A DNA stretch of 26,819 nucleotides from a virus: the IMG/VR virus record IMGVR_UViG_3300049215_000789, positions 1-26,819 of that record; one strand, written 5' to 3'. Positions 1 through 7,425 of the stretch are shown piece by piece. A model generated the notes under the pieces. It worked only from the letters and a program-made list of their open reading frames with translations, was not told where the DNA came from and did not search any database. Every line of letters starts with the position of its first letter. The stretch's first letter is position 1. Made by a program: the position numbers and the translations under genes.

Positions 1-2007
1 GTGGCGTTTAAGAGTTTCTTTGACAGCCAAGCGAACGAATTTACGTATACGAGTCCCACTTGGGAGCAGTTCTACAAACCTGTTCCAAAAAGCTACTACC
101 GAAGTCATAACTGCGGAGCTTTGCGCGAGTACGATATTGATTCAGAGGTTTGGCTGTCGGGCTGGTGCCATCGTATTCGCGACCACGGCGGTCTCCTATT
201 CATCGATTTGCGGGACCATTATGGGCTGACGCAGGTGGTCGCCGACCCGGACAGCGAGGCGTTCAAGCTCGCCGAAATGTTGCGTTCGGAATGGGTGGTG
301 CGTGTCTCCGGCAAGGTGCGCCGGCGGCCTTCCGGTACTGAGAATCCCGACCTGCCGACCGGCGCGGTCGAAGTCTATATCCACCAAGTCGAAGTCTTGG
401 GGCCGGCGGGCGAATTGCCGATGCCGGTGTTCGGCGATCAGGAATATCCCGAGGAAACCCGGCTCAAATACCGCTTTCTCGATCTGCGCCGCGAGCATCT
501 GCACCGCAACATCATGAAGCGCGGCGCGATCATCGATTCGATCCGCCGCCGCATGAAGGAGCAAGGCTTCTTCGAATTCCAGACGCCGATCCTGACGGCG
601 TCGTCGCCCGAGGGCGCGCGCGATTATCTGGTGCCGTCGCGCATCCATCCGGGAAAATTTTATGCGCTGCCGCAGGCGCCGCAGCAGTTCAAGCAATTGA
701 TCATGGTGTCGGGCTTCGATCGCTATTTCCAGATCGCGCCTTGCTTCCGCGACGAGGACGCGCGCGCCGACCGATCGCCCGGCGAGTTCTATCAACTCGA
801 TATCGAAATGAGTTTTGTCACCCAGGATGAGGTCTTTGCAGCGGTTGAGCCGGTCATACGCGGCGTATTTGAGGAGTTCGGCAACGGTAAACCGGTCACA
901 CAGAAGTTTCCGCAAATATCGTTCGCCGCAGCTAGGCGTGCTTTTGGGACGGACAAGCCCGATCTGCGTAACCCGCTAGTCATTCACGACGTTACGGAGA
1001 TATTCCGAAATTCGGACTTTGGCTTATTTGCTAAGACAATTGCCGCTGATCCGCTGGTCAGAGTGTGGGCGATCCCTGCTCCAAACGGAGGAAATCGCGC
1101 GTTCTGCGATCGCATGAATGAGTGGGCCAAAGGCGAAGGCCAGCCAGGTCTCGGCTATATATTCTGGCGGGATGGAGACGAAGGTGGAGCTGGACCAATT
1201 GCAAAAAATCTTGGAAGCGATCGCGTCTCGTTTTTGAAGAGGGAACTTAACGGTCGGCTTGGCCAATTTGTTCGAGTGCCCGTGCCACCTGAGGAGCAGC
1301 TCAACATAGCGCTGTTTCCGAGTGAGCAGTTTCCTTTAGAGGTGGCTGACAAGTATCGTCAGTTGAGACCAGAGGGCCTTCTGGACGGCGATGCCGTCTT
1401 TTTCGTAATGGGAAAGCCATTGGATATCTACAAGTTTGCAGGCTTGGCTCGCACGAGAGTGGGAGACGAACTAAAACTTGTACAAAAAGATCGCTTCGAA
1501 TTTTGCTGGATCGTTGATTTTCCAATGTACGAATGGAATGAGGAGGAGAAGAAAATCGACTTCTCCCATAATCCCTTCTCCATGCCGAAATATCCACTTG
1601 ATCTATTTCTTTCTTTAGATCCCAAGGACAAGGATGCTGCTCAGAGGATCATGGCCATTCAATACGACATCGTCTGCAACGGCGTGGAATTGTCGTCGGG
1701 CGCTATCCGTAATCATCGCCCCGATGTGATGAAAAAAGCCTTCGCCATCGCCGGCTATGACGAAAGCCTGCTGGAACAGAAATTCGGCGGCATGCTGCAT
1801 GCGCTCTCCCTCGGCGCGCCGCCGCATGGCGGCATCGCGCCCGGCATCGATCGCATCGTCATGCTGCTCTGCGGCGAGGAGAATTTGCGCGAGGTGGTGC
1901 TGTTCCCGATGAACCAGCGCGCCGAAGATCTGATGATGGGCGCGCCGGCCGAAGCGACGCCGAAGCAATTGCGCGAATTGCATATCCGGGTCGTCAAGCC
2001 GGAGTAA
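1..2007 (+). CDS. aspS: Aspartyl-tRNA synthetase
   Basis: Class II aminoacyl-tRNA synthetase that charges tRNA-Asp in the cytoplasm. The N-terminal OB-fold begins near residue 35 ([10 protein letters not shown], then [20 protein letters not shown]). Motif 2 is near residues 250-272 ([24 protein letters not shown]) and motif 3 near 610-630 ([19 protein letters not shown]), with the bacterial GAD insertion domain between them. At 668 residues it is longer than the usual 590-600. About 33 residues precede the normal start, and about 40 extra residues lie near 413-455, between the GAD region and DGDAVFF. The GTG at base 1 is the window edge, so the true start could lie upstream or be a non-obvious internal codon. 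Bases 1-150 and about 820-1650 are visibly more AT-rich than the rest. The stop abuts the stop of the converging gene at 2008. Confidence 0.93.
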   Translation: MAFKSFFDSQANEFTYTSPTWEQFYKPVPKSYYRSHNCGALREYDIDSEVWLSGWCHRIRDHGGLLFIDLRDHYGLTQVVADPDSEAFKLAEMLRSEWVVRVSGKVRRRPSGTENPDLPTGAVEVYIHQVEVLGPAGELPMPVFGDQEYPEETRLKYRFLDLRREHLHRNIMKRGAIIDSIRRRMKEQGFFEFQTPILTASSPEGARDYLVPSRIHPGKFYALPQAPQQFKQLIMVSGFDRYFQIAPCFRDEDARADRSPGEFYQLDIEMSFVTQDEVFAAVEPVIRGVFEEFGNGKPVTQKFPQISFAAARRAFGTDKPDLRNPLVIHDVTEIFRNSDFGLFAKTIAADPLVRVWAIPAPNGGNRAFCDRMNEWAKGEGQPGLGYIFWRDGDEGGAGPIAKNLGSDRVSFLKRELNGRLGQFVRVPVPPEEQLNIALFPSEQFPLEVADKYRQLRPEGLLDGDAVFFVMGKPLDIYKFAGLARTRVGDELKLVQKDRFEFCWIVDFPMYEWNEEEKKIDFSHNPFSMPKYPLDLFLSLDPKDKDAAQRIMAIQYDIVCNGVELSSGAIRNHRPDVMKKAFAIAGYDESLLEQKFGGMLHALSLGAPPHGGIAPGIDRIVMLLCGEENLREVVLFPMNQRAEDLMMGAPAEATPKQLRELHIRVVKPE

Positions 2008-2457
2008 TCACTCCGCCGCTATCGGCATCGGCTCGTCGTTCAACGCAGCCGTGATCGCCCCGAATTGGGCGTGCATGCGCTTGAAGCGCGCCAGCCGCAA
2101 AACGAGACGCAATTCGCGCAAGGTTTCGAGCGAGAGCCGGTTGCCGTAGCCGAGTACGCTCGCGATCTGGAAGGCCTTGCGCTCGTCGCGCCACCAGCGC
2201 TCCACGGTGATCACCGCGGCATCGAGACTACGGCCGTTCAACATGTTGGTTCGTGTGCCGAAGCGGGCGCGCACAGCTGAGTGTTGCGGCCCGCGCTGCA
2301 GCGTCTGTTCGACGCGCAGTTTGAATCCATTCACCGCCGCGGCTTGATCGAAGGCTGTGCCGACGTGCGCCAGCGCCCGGTCCATCGCCGAGCCCGTCGC
2401 CGCCCTTGCGGCACCCAATCGTTCACGCTCTCGCTCGGCGCGTGGCCGGTAAGGCAT
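2008..2457 (-). CDS. Hypothetical protein, prophage early region
   Basis: 149-residue soluble, Arg- and Ala-rich protein that I do not recognise. The C-terminal half is predicted to be helical and basic (SLETLRELRLVLRLARFKRMHAQFG). The N-terminal 24 residues are Arg-rich, and a second possible start is Met25. I prefer the first ATG because a GAGGG ribosome site sits about 7 bases upstream of it on the minus strand. The gene is co-oriented with the S24 repressor and separated from it by 157 bases that hold a canonical-looking promoter and GAGACA/TGTCTC operator-like sites, so it is probably under repressor control. It ends exactly against the aspS stop codon. Function unknown; a phage accessory or lysogeny gene is an inference from position. 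Confidence 0.6.
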   Translation of the reverse strand: MPYRPRAERERERLGAARAATGSAMDRALAHVGTAFDQAAAVNGFKLRVEQTLQRGPQHSAVRARFGTRTNMLNGRSLDAAVITVERWWRDERKAFQIASVLGYGNRLSLETLRELRLVLRLARFKRMHAQFGAITAALNDEPMPIAAE

Positions 2458-2487
2458 TGGCGACCCTCACATCCAATGGTCGCGTGT

Positions 2488-2515
2488 AATGTAACTGAAA
2501 TGGAGACAATGTCAA
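2488..2515 (-). promoter_or_regulatory. Putative sigma-70 promoter of the 2008-2457 gene
   Basis: On the minus strand, TTGACA (2510-2515) is followed after 16 bases by TACATT (2488-2493), 31 bases upstream of the ATG. The spacer begins with TTGTCTCC (2502-2509), the complement of the GAGACA half-site repeated just upstream, so a repressor could occlude RNA polymerase here. Confidence 0.55.
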
Positions 2516-2520
2516 GCGCG

Positions 2521-2539
2521 TGTCTCATAAAAAGAGACA
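2521..2539. promoter_or_regulatory. Putative phage repressor operator
   Basis: Perfect inverted repeat TGTCTC-N7-GAGACA just upstream of the -35 element of the 2008-2457 promoter. A further GAGACA is at 2503-2508, and TTGTCTCC recurs at 3443-3450 between the -35 and -10 of the divergent GcrA-like gene. Recurrence of the same half-site in both promoters that flank the repressor gene suggests its binding site. No binding evidence is available. Confidence 0.45.
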
Positions 2540-2614
2540 ACGCAGACAAGGCCCTGCGAGGCGGCAAATCGGCAGGAAGGGCGATTCGGAGGGTCTAAGG
2601 GCGGTCGCTCGGGC

Positions 2615-3358
2615 TCAGAACAGCTTCAGGCAGCACATCACCTTGCCGACGATTTCGATCTCGTTGATCGGCACTTCCTCGGCGGCGTGGTTCGGATTGT
2701 CGGAAATGATCTTCACGCTCGCCTTCTTGCCCGACCGCATGACCTGCAGCCGCTTGACGACGATGGATTCGAAGGTGTCGCGGATGGCGTAGAGGCCGTC
2801 CGGCGACGGCGTCTTGTGCCCGGTATCGACGATGACGCGGTCGCCCGACATCACCGTCGGCGCCATGCTGTCGCCGAAAGTGTCGATCACCAACAACCGC
2901 CCGGGCGCGCTGTGCAATTGCTCGCGCACGAAAGTGGGCGGGAACACCCAGCCCTCCGCTTTAAGCGGATCGGCGTGCTTGCCGTCCTTGCGCACTTCGC
3001 GGGCCGGCACGCCGCCGCCGCCCATGCCGGCGCGGGTGTCGAGCTCGGGTACTTGGCCGGCCTTCGGCCCGACCGGCTCGTGGCGGACGTCGTCGTGCAG
3101 GATGTCGCTTGATTCGATGTGGCCGCCGGTGCCTGGCAGCTTGCCCCACAGCAGCATCTGCTCCGGCGTATAGCCGAGCGCATTGGCGAACGGCTTCAAG
3201 TGGTCGAGCCGCAGGCGGATGTGGCCGTTCTCGAGCCGGGAGAGCTGCTGCTTGGAGATGCCGGACTTCCGGACCAGTTCGCCGCGGCTCATGCCGCGCG
3301 CCTCGCGCGCATAAAAGAGCCCGGTCATCTGCTTTGCCGCTTTCGCCCGCCGCGCCAT
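2615..3358 (-). CDS. CI/LexA-like prophage repressor (XRE HTH + S24 peptidase)
   Basis: 247-residue transcriptional repressor. An XRE-type helix-turn-helix spans about residues 20-63 (SRGELVRKSGISKQQLSRLENG). A linker carries a likely autocleavage bond Ala110-Gly111 (DTRAGMGGGG). The S24 serine-lysine peptidase domain spans about 135-245, with catalytic Ser164 in FGDSMAPT and Lys202 in SIVVKRL. Members of this family hold lysogeny and are inactivated by RecA-stimulated self-cleavage after DNA damage. Both catalytic residues and the cleavage bond are present, so the switch looks intact even though the element seems defective. It is divergent from the GcrA-like gene, with a 134-base shared control region. 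Start chosen at MARRAKAAKQ; no better start is visible. Confidence 0.88.
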   Translation of the reverse strand: MARRAKAAKQMTGLFYAREARGMSRGELVRKSGISKQQLSRLENGHIRLRLDHLKPFANALGYTPEQMLLWGKLPGTGGHIESSDILHDDVRHEPVGPKAGQVPELDTRAGMGGGGVPAREVRKDGKHADPLKAEGWVFPPTFVREQLHSAPGRLLVIDTFGDSMAPTVMSGDRVIVDTGHKTPSPDGLYAIRDTFESIVVKRLQVMRSGKKASVKIISDNPNHAAEEVPINEIEIVGKVMCCLKLF

Positions 3359-3430
3359 ATCCGATCTCCCTGTGGGAAGGGGGCATTGTCACGGATTCGG
3401 TGCAGCGCGCCTAGCATCCAAAACGGTGAC

Positions 3431-3459
3431 TTGACGCCACCGTTGTCTCCTATTATGTG
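3431..3459 (+). promoter_or_regulatory. Putative promoter of the GcrA-like gene, with operator half-site
   Basis: TTGACG (3431-3436) and TATGTG (3454-3459) are separated by 17 bases; the spacer includes TTGTCTCC (3443-3450), the half-site also found at 2502-2539. AACGGTG and CACCGTT flank the -35 as a short dyad, and GGTGAC recurs several times in the divergent region. A single GATTC (GANTC, CcrM-type) site lies at 3394-3398. Confidence 0.4.
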
Positions 3460-3492
3460 ACGCTATCGGTGACAAACGGGGAGCTCACGGCG

Positions 3493-3954
3493 ATGCGCGG
3501 CGCATGGACGGATGACGATATTGGCCTATTGAGGCGGCTGTGGGCCGCGGGCGAAACCGCGGAGACGATCGCCGTGCGCTTGGGTCTCACGCGCTCCGCC
3601 GTGCTCGGCAAGATCTTTCGCCTGCGGCTCGGTCCGGCGGCGAGTGCTGCCACGCCGACAGCCAAAGCCGCGAAGAAAACCGAAGCGGTCGCCCGGCGGC
3701 GCGGCGGGCCGGAGCCACAGCCGGTCCCGAAGCTCAAAACGCCGATATGCGGCAAGTCGTTGTTCGACTTGACCAATCACTGCTGCCGCTGGCCGTATCG
3801 GCGGCCCGGCACCGAAAAATATTTTTTCTGCGGCGTCGAGGAGGCCGACCTCGAAGAGGGCAAGCCCTACTGCGACCGGCACATGAAACGCGCCTATCTG
3901 GTGCTGCCGAATACGGGCGCACGGCCGGCGCGCAAAAAGTTCCGCGCCGCTTGA
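3493..3954 (+). CDS. GcrA-family cell-cycle regulator homologue
   Basis: About 153 residues. The N-terminal GcrA helix-turn-helix (WTDDDIGLLRRLWAAGETAETIAVRLG, then TRSAVLGKIFRLRL) matches the DNA-binding domain that reads GANTC-methylated promoters. A basic Ala/Pro-rich linker leads to the C-terminal sigma-70-interacting domain with CRWP, a Cys-rich patch and PYCDRHMKRAYL. Chromosomal GcrA is an alphaproteobacterial cell-cycle regulator, and phages of this class often carry a copy, here divergent from the repressor. I place the start at ATG 3493, with GGGGAG 9 bases upstream, because the twelve residues gained from the ATG at 3457 have no counterpart in the family. It is probably an early transcription factor tying phage expression to host sigma-70. 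Confidence 0.85.
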   Translation: MRGAWTDDDIGLLRRLWAAGETAETIAVRLGLTRSAVLGKIFRLRLGPAASAATPTAKAAKKTEAVARRRGGPEPQPVPKLKTPICGKSLFDLTNHCCRWPYRRPGTEKYFFCGVEEADLEEGKPYCDRHMKRAYLVLPNTGARPARKKFRAA

Positions 3955-3965
3955 CGGGGCAGGCC

Positions 3966-4574
3966 ATGAAGGCGAAAGCGTCTGCCGCAACAGAAACGGA
4001 ATCATCGCTAACCGAGCGGGCCGCCGCCGCGGCGCGCGCCGAATTGCGCGGCGAGCGCGCGGGGATCCTCGGCGCCATCGGGACGGCGTCGCTGGTGCCG
4101 CTGCGGCGGACGCGGACCGTGCCGGAGCGCTGGTCGTTTCTGCACGTCATGGACCGCATGGAGGAAGGCTTCCGCATCCTGTCGCGGCTGCCGCTGCCGA
4201 CGCGGCCGCGCGGTTATGTCAATTCGATGCCGGTCTATCTGTACGACCGCGGCGACCTCAATTCGCAAGCCGAGACCTACGAGCTCGAGAGGCTTGCGAA
4301 ACTGCGCAACCGCGTGCGGCTGCCGCCATCGCCGGCCGAGATCGCCAGGATGGAGGAGGCGCTGCGCTGGCCCTCGCTCTATCTTGGCGCCGCGGAGTTT
4401 CATCACGTTGCGAGAGCGGTCAATCTCGGCTCGCTCTGGGCGGCGTTCGATATCGACCCCGACCGGGCGCTCAAGCGCCTCAAGATCACGCGCCGAACTT
4501 TCAACGCGCGGCGGCTGCAGGGGCTGCGCATCATCGAAGCTGAACTGATCCGGCACCGCGTGCCTGTGCGCTGA
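3966..4574 (+). CDS. DUF6362-like phage protein
   Basis: 202 residues, starting 11 bases after the GcrA-like gene and probably in its operon. The first 45 residues are Ala/Arg-rich. The core (MDRMEEGFRILSRLP, RGYVNSMP, then PSPAEIARMEEALRW) resembles the DUF6362 family of alphaproteobacterial phages, and the C-terminus (ALKRLKITRRTFNARRLQGLRIIEAELI) has a helix-turn-helix-like look as in that family. The role of DUF6362 is not established; it usually lies between regulatory and packaging genes. Another frame stays open upstream through the GcrA gene, but the ATG at 3966 is the first plausible start. The assignment is from memory of the family pattern. Confidence 0.7.
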   Translation: MKAKASAATETESSLTERAAAAARAELRGERAGILGAIGTASLVPLRRTRTVPERWSFLHVMDRMEEGFRILSRLPLPTRPRGYVNSMPVYLYDRGDLNSQAETYELERLAKLRNRVRLPPSPAEIARMEEALRWPSLYLGAAEFHHVARAVNLGSLWAAFDIDPDRALKRLKITRRTFNARRLQGLRIIEAELIRHRVPVR

Positions 4575-4582
4575 GACCCGCG

Positions 4583-4888
4583 GTGCCGGACCGATTGTCG
4601 AAGGCGCAGCGCGGCTTCATCGACGCCTATCGCGAAGGCCTTGGGCCGCGCGCTGCCGCACAGGCCTCCGAAGCTCAGTTATGCAGTGACGCGCTCGCGG
4701 TCGCGGCCCGTGTGAGCGCGGAGATCGAACAGATGCAGCGCTCCGGCGGCCTGAAATCCGTCAATCAATCCTATCGCACTTATCGCCTGGAAACCTCGGC
4801 GCGCGGCGAGCGTGTGCTGCCTTATGCGGCGTGGCTCGATCGCTACAAAGCGGGTCTGGTGCGCGAGATCGCCACGAACCTGCGCTGA
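4583..4888 (+). CDS. Small hypothetical phage protein
   Basis: 101 residues from a GTG start 8 bases after the preceding stop. The N-terminus (LSKAQRGFIDAYREGLGPRAAAQASEA) recalls the helical start of small terminase subunits (LT..Q..F...Y......A...AG), but the protein is shorter and the rest (SYRTYRLETSARGERVLPYAAWLDRYKAGLVREIATNL) does not match what I know of them. It is the last gene before the point where packaging and head genes are missing. It could be a small DNA-binding protein; function unassigned. Confidence 0.6.
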   Translation: MPDRLSKAQRGFIDAYREGLGPRAAAQASEAQLCSDALAVAARVSAEIEQMQRSGGLKSVNQSYRTYRLETSARGERVLPYAAWLDRYKAGLVREIATNLR

Positions 4889-5220
4889 GTTTTGCGAATC
4901 AAGACCGAGTGCGGGACGGCGAAGACATAAATGGCGGCGATTTCCTCCATGTCGCGACAAAATTTATTCCGCCGATCTTTCAACAACATAGTCTCTTTTT
5001 TAGTGACGACTGGCGCCGGGCGCGCTTGACGGTCCTTGTTTTCCGGCGCATTTCATCGCGCGCATGCGGGCTTTGCAAAACTGCGCCCGCCGCAAACACC
5101 ACCAAACATAACCGCCTCCGCAGCGCCTCGCCGGCGCCGCGCAACGCTTGCCCGCAAATCTTGCGTGACAAGTCTTGCGTCGCCGGCGCGCGCCGCGTCG
5201 GCATCAGCGCAGGTGACACC
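4889..5220. other. Intergenic junction lacking head genes
   Basis: 332 bases with no convincing gene. An open frame crosses it into the tail-tube fragment, but its translation is low-complexity and unlike a protein. It contains a possible TTGACG element near 5026 and short TCTTGCG repeats near 5160-5180. This is where terminase, portal, protease, capsid and head-tail connector genes would be expected, so it probably marks a deletion scar. Confidence 0.5.
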
Positions 5221-5571
5221 GTGAGCGAGCCAGGCAAAGTCAAGTTTTTCAACGACACCAAGGGTTTTACCTTTAACTCCGCCGACAACGGCGCCGCGGT
5301 CTTGATCTATTACAGCTACACCATTTCGTCCGGCAACAAGATCAGCCTCGTCAACCAGCTCACCGGCCCGCTGCCGCTGTTCGAAATCGTGCTCAAGGAG
5401 ACGTTCAATTACTACGGCAGCGCCAAGGATCTGGTGGTCAAGCTCAATGCCTGCGTCTGCCCAAAACTCTCGCTGCCCTTCGCCAACCAGAAATTCACCG
5501 TCGCCGAATTCGACTTCCAGGCCATTGCCGATGCTTCGAACAATATCGGCACCATCAGCCTGAGCGAGTGA
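5221..5571 (+). pseudogene. C-terminal fragment of a phage tail tube-like protein, chimeric start
   Basis: 116 residues from GTG 5221. Residues about 15-116 (FTFNSADNGAAVLIYYSYT, ISLVNQLTGPLPLFEIVL, VKLNACVCPKLSLPF, FTVAEFDFQAIADASNNIGTI) follow the C-terminal pattern of a family of siphophage major tail proteins, where a TFSAADTG..V.LSY.Y stretch is followed by NQ.MG, LNA and DFEF..DA.GN. Those proteins are much longer; the N-terminal portion is absent. The first 14 residues (MSEPGKVKFFNDTKGF) instead resemble the N-terminus of a cold-shock protein (GTVKFFN.TKGFGF). The fragment is placed correctly, just before the tail chaperones, but is cut off from them by the antisense nucleotidyltransferase. 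Whether it is expressed is unknown. Confidence 0.6.
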
Positions 5572-5602
5572 GCGTGAGAGCCGGGCTGTGCAGCCGCTAT
5601 TG

Positions 5603-6622
5603 CTATTTGAACAGGGGCACGGCCTCGTCGAACACTGGCTTCGGCAGCATTTTCAGCTCCGCCGCCGCATAGGGCAGGTGCGGCAGCTGTGCCGCGACCA
5701 AATGGCCGATGGTTCGGGCTTGGAGCTCGTCGCGCCGGCGCTTGACCGGCTCGCGATCTTGCCGTTGTGAAAGCCAGAGCTTGTGCGCGGCCCAGACGCG
5801 CGGGTCCGTCGCCACCATGCGAAGCGGTTCACCTCTTTCGTCGATGGCGACCGCCTCGAAGGATGGCGCGCTTTCATGCCATGACAGGCCTTCTATTTCG
5901 ACCGCCAGAAGATCATCTTCGTCGCCGATCCGCTGGCGCTCCTTGGTCCATGGCGGATCGCGCAGCGGCTTGATCAAATCGACCAGATAACCATCGCGGT
6001 TCACGGCGCGGAACGTCTGGGCTGAGCGTTCGAAGCTGCGGTCTATTTTTCGCAATAGATGCAGCAATGACGGCGGCGATACTTCGTCGCTCGCTGCGAA
6101 GGTCAGCCCGGCACGCGCATCGAGCAATAAGTCGATGTCTTCGGTGGACGTCAGGCCCGAATCGATGTGAACGCCGGCGGCAGCTTCGTAGGCGTAGATG
6201 GCGTTCGTGCCCAGCACCCTGATGCCGGCGCCGAGGATGGCCGCCTCGTCGAGCGCCCGAATGATCTTTGCGCCAATCAACGGCACGCGGCCGAGCGCGA
6301 TGGCCCGGTTGATGGCCGATTGCCTGGCGATCACGGCTTTCAGGTTGGTGAGGCGGCTCTGCGCTTCCGAGCGGCCCTGCTCGAAATCGCGCTTGATTGC
6401 TTCGGTCTCATTCGATCGGGGACCAAGCGAGGTTTGCCGACGAAGGCCGGATTTGTCGTAATGGCTTCGGACCAGGTAGTCCTGCCCATTGACCTCGCTC
6501 CAGGTCATCGAGCCGCGATAGGCCTTAGCCCGGTCGGCAGCCTCCCGATAGGCTGCATAACGCTGTTGCGTGTTGACCGCCTCGCGCCGTTGATCACTAT
6601 TAAATTCTTTAATTTCAATCAT
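5603..6622 (-). CDS. Nucleotidyltransferase-fold protein (NTP_transf_8 / GSU2403 type)
   Basis: 339 residues. The first ~110 residues are a charged helical region. The nucleotidyltransferase core is near 130-170: GIRVLGTNAIYAYEAAAG (Gly138-Thr-Asn in place of the usual GG/GS) followed by the metal-binding EDIDLLLD (Asp162, Asp164). The C-terminal half contains a long helical region ending DPRVWAAHKLWLSQRQDREPVKRRRDELQA. The family is related to minimal nucleotidyltransferases, some of which act as toxins or modifiers; no substrate can be named. It is transcribed against the tail genes and separates the tail-tube fragment from the chaperones, which is typical of a moron. Start ATG at 6622 has GGAAG about 10 bases upstream and overlaps one arm of the inverted-repeat array at 6621-6729. 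Confidence 0.75.
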   Translation of the reverse strand: MIEIKEFNSDQRREAVNTQQRYAAYREAADRAKAYRGSMTWSEVNGQDYLVRSHYDKSGLRRQTSLGPRSNETEAIKRDFEQGRSEAQSRLTNLKAVIARQSAINRAIALGRVPLIGAKIIRALDEAAILGAGIRVLGTNAIYAYEAAAGVHIDSGLTSTEDIDLLLDARAGLTFAASDEVSPPSLLHLLRKIDRSFERSAQTFRAVNRDGYLVDLIKPLRDPPWTKERQRIGDEDDLLAVEIEGLSWHESAPSFEAVAIDERGEPLRMVATDPRVWAAHKLWLSQRQDREPVKRRRDELQARTIGHLVAAQLPHLPYAAAELKMLPKPVFDEAVPLFK

Positions 6623-6729
6623 TTAAACAGATTCTTCCGGTTTTACTCCGAACTGTTGAAATAACAGTTTATCTAATTATTTCAATGATTTCAACAGTAC
6701 AGGTAAAGATTCGTGTTCACTGTTTAAAA
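6621..6729. promoter_or_regulatory. AT-rich concentric inverted-repeat array, likely nucleotidyltransferase control region
   Basis: Four copies of a CTGTTkAAAw element lie at 6621-6630 (minus), 6653-6662 (plus), 6688-6697 (minus) and 6720-6729 (plus). The outer and inner pairs are both centred on base 6675. The inner pair extends to a perfect 11-base dyad (6652-6662 and 6688-6698). A separate dyad AACTGTT-N5-AACAGTT occupies 6651-6669. Bases 6612-6630 and 6679-6697 are also 17/19 identical direct repeats. The region is much more AT-rich than its surroundings, and the outer left arm overlaps the nucleotidyltransferase ATG. Autoregulation or a recombination/initiator site are both possible. Confidence 0.6.
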
Positions 6730-6808
6730 ACACCCTAACGGCCTTCCGTAGCAACCAAAGCTCTGAAGGCTTCGCAGCCGAAATCTCCGCATAGGAAGGA
6801 GCCATCCC

Positions 6809-7204
6809 GTGCCCCTAGACCCCGATGAAACCATCGATCTTGCGACGGCGCGCGTGGTGCCACTCGCCGGCCGTGACTTTTACGTCGCGCCGCTTAGCCT
6901 GCGGCAGATCCTTGCCATTGCCGACTATGTGCCGAAACTGTCCGCGCTCGCCCCGGAGAGCCTGTCCGGCGAGCGGCTCGCGCCGCTGGCCGAGGTGCTT
7001 TGGCATGGCCTGCGGCGCGCCCATCCAAAGCTCTTGCGCGAAGAGTTCTTCGACCTGCCGATCACCATCGCCGAGCTCGTCGCGGCGCTGCCGGTGGTGA
7101 TCGAGCAGGCCGGCGGCAGAAGGGTGGATGCCGCCGCGGGGGAAATGCTGGCGGCGAGCGCTTCGATAGCTTCGACTGGCGCGCGCTCGTCGCCGACCTC
7201 GTGA
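6809..7204 (+). CDS. Tail assembly chaperone, G-like frame
   Basis: 131 residues from GTG 6809, which has a strong AGGAAGGAG site 8 bases upstream. It reads as the first product of a G/GT-type chaperone pair that coats the tape measure during tail assembly: PLAGRDFYVAPLSLRQILAIADYVPKL, then LAEVLWHGLRRAHPKLLREEFFDLPITIAELVAALPVVIEQAG. The C-terminal ~20 residues after the GGGGGAAA run are low-complexity (SASIASTGARSSPTS), as expected for the unshifted product. It lies directly before the second chaperone frame and the tape measure, the canonical order. Assignment is by position and sequence pattern. Confidence 0.72.
   Translation: MPLDPDETIDLATARVVPLAGRDFYVAPLSLRQILAIADYVPKLSALAPESLSGERLAPLAEVLWHGLRRAHPKLLREEFFDLPITIAELVAALPVVIEQAGGRRVDAAAGEMLAASASIASTGARSSPTS
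7138..7146 (+). other. Candidate programmed -1 frameshift slippery site
   Basis: GGGGGAAAT in the overlap of the two tail chaperone frames. In the zero frame the codons are GGG (7139) and GAA (7142). A GGG P-site tRNA can re-pair perfectly one base back, while the A-site Glu tRNA would pair imperfectly with GGA. Phage lambda and most siphophages use a comparable G-run/A-run site at the same genetic position. Confidence 0.5.
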
Positions 7205-7401
7205 TCGAGCTGCACTGGACGCGCGAAGAGGTCCTCGACCAGGTCGATAGTCAGTTTCTCGAGGACCTTAATCGCGCCTGGGCGGACTATCCGCCGCTGC
7301 GCAAACTGGCCGCGGCCTATCTCGGCCACAAGCCGCCGGCGCGGCCGTCGAAGAACTATGCCGAGCTCTTGGCGATGTTTCCGGCCGGCAGCATCAGATG
7401 A
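7141..7401 (+). CDS. Tail assembly chaperone, T-like extension reached by -1 frameshift
   Basis: Reading frame -1 relative to the 6809 gene, overlapping its last 64 bases. From 7141 it encodes GNAGGERFDSFDWRALVADLVIELHWTREEVLDQV..., then a helical segment ending LRKLAAAYLGHKPPARPSKNYAELLAMFP, the usual pattern of the second tail-chaperone domain. No good independent start or ribosome site is visible near the beginning of the conserved part. The overlap contains GGGGGAAAT (7138-7146), a slippery run, so the larger product is probably a -1 frameshift fusion of about 197 residues (6809 to 7401). The coordinate 7141 marks the first shifted codon, not an initiation codon. Confidence 0.65.
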   Translation, partial: GNAGGERFDSFDWRALVADLVIELHWTREEVLDQVDSQFLEDLNRAWADYPPLRKLAAAYLGHKPPARPSKNYAELLAMFPAGSIR

Positions 7402-7425
7402 AATCGACAAAAGCGAGCGATCGCC

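Noticed and set aside
3540-4574. 344-residue version of the DUF6362-like gene
   Set aside because: The upstream part overlaps the GcrA-like gene in another frame and is low-complexity; ATG 3966 gives the family-like length.
4831-5571. 246-residue protein including the tail-tube fragment
   Set aside because: Residues before GTG 5221 are not phage-like and overlap the end of the 4583 gene; treated as an open but non-coding stretch.
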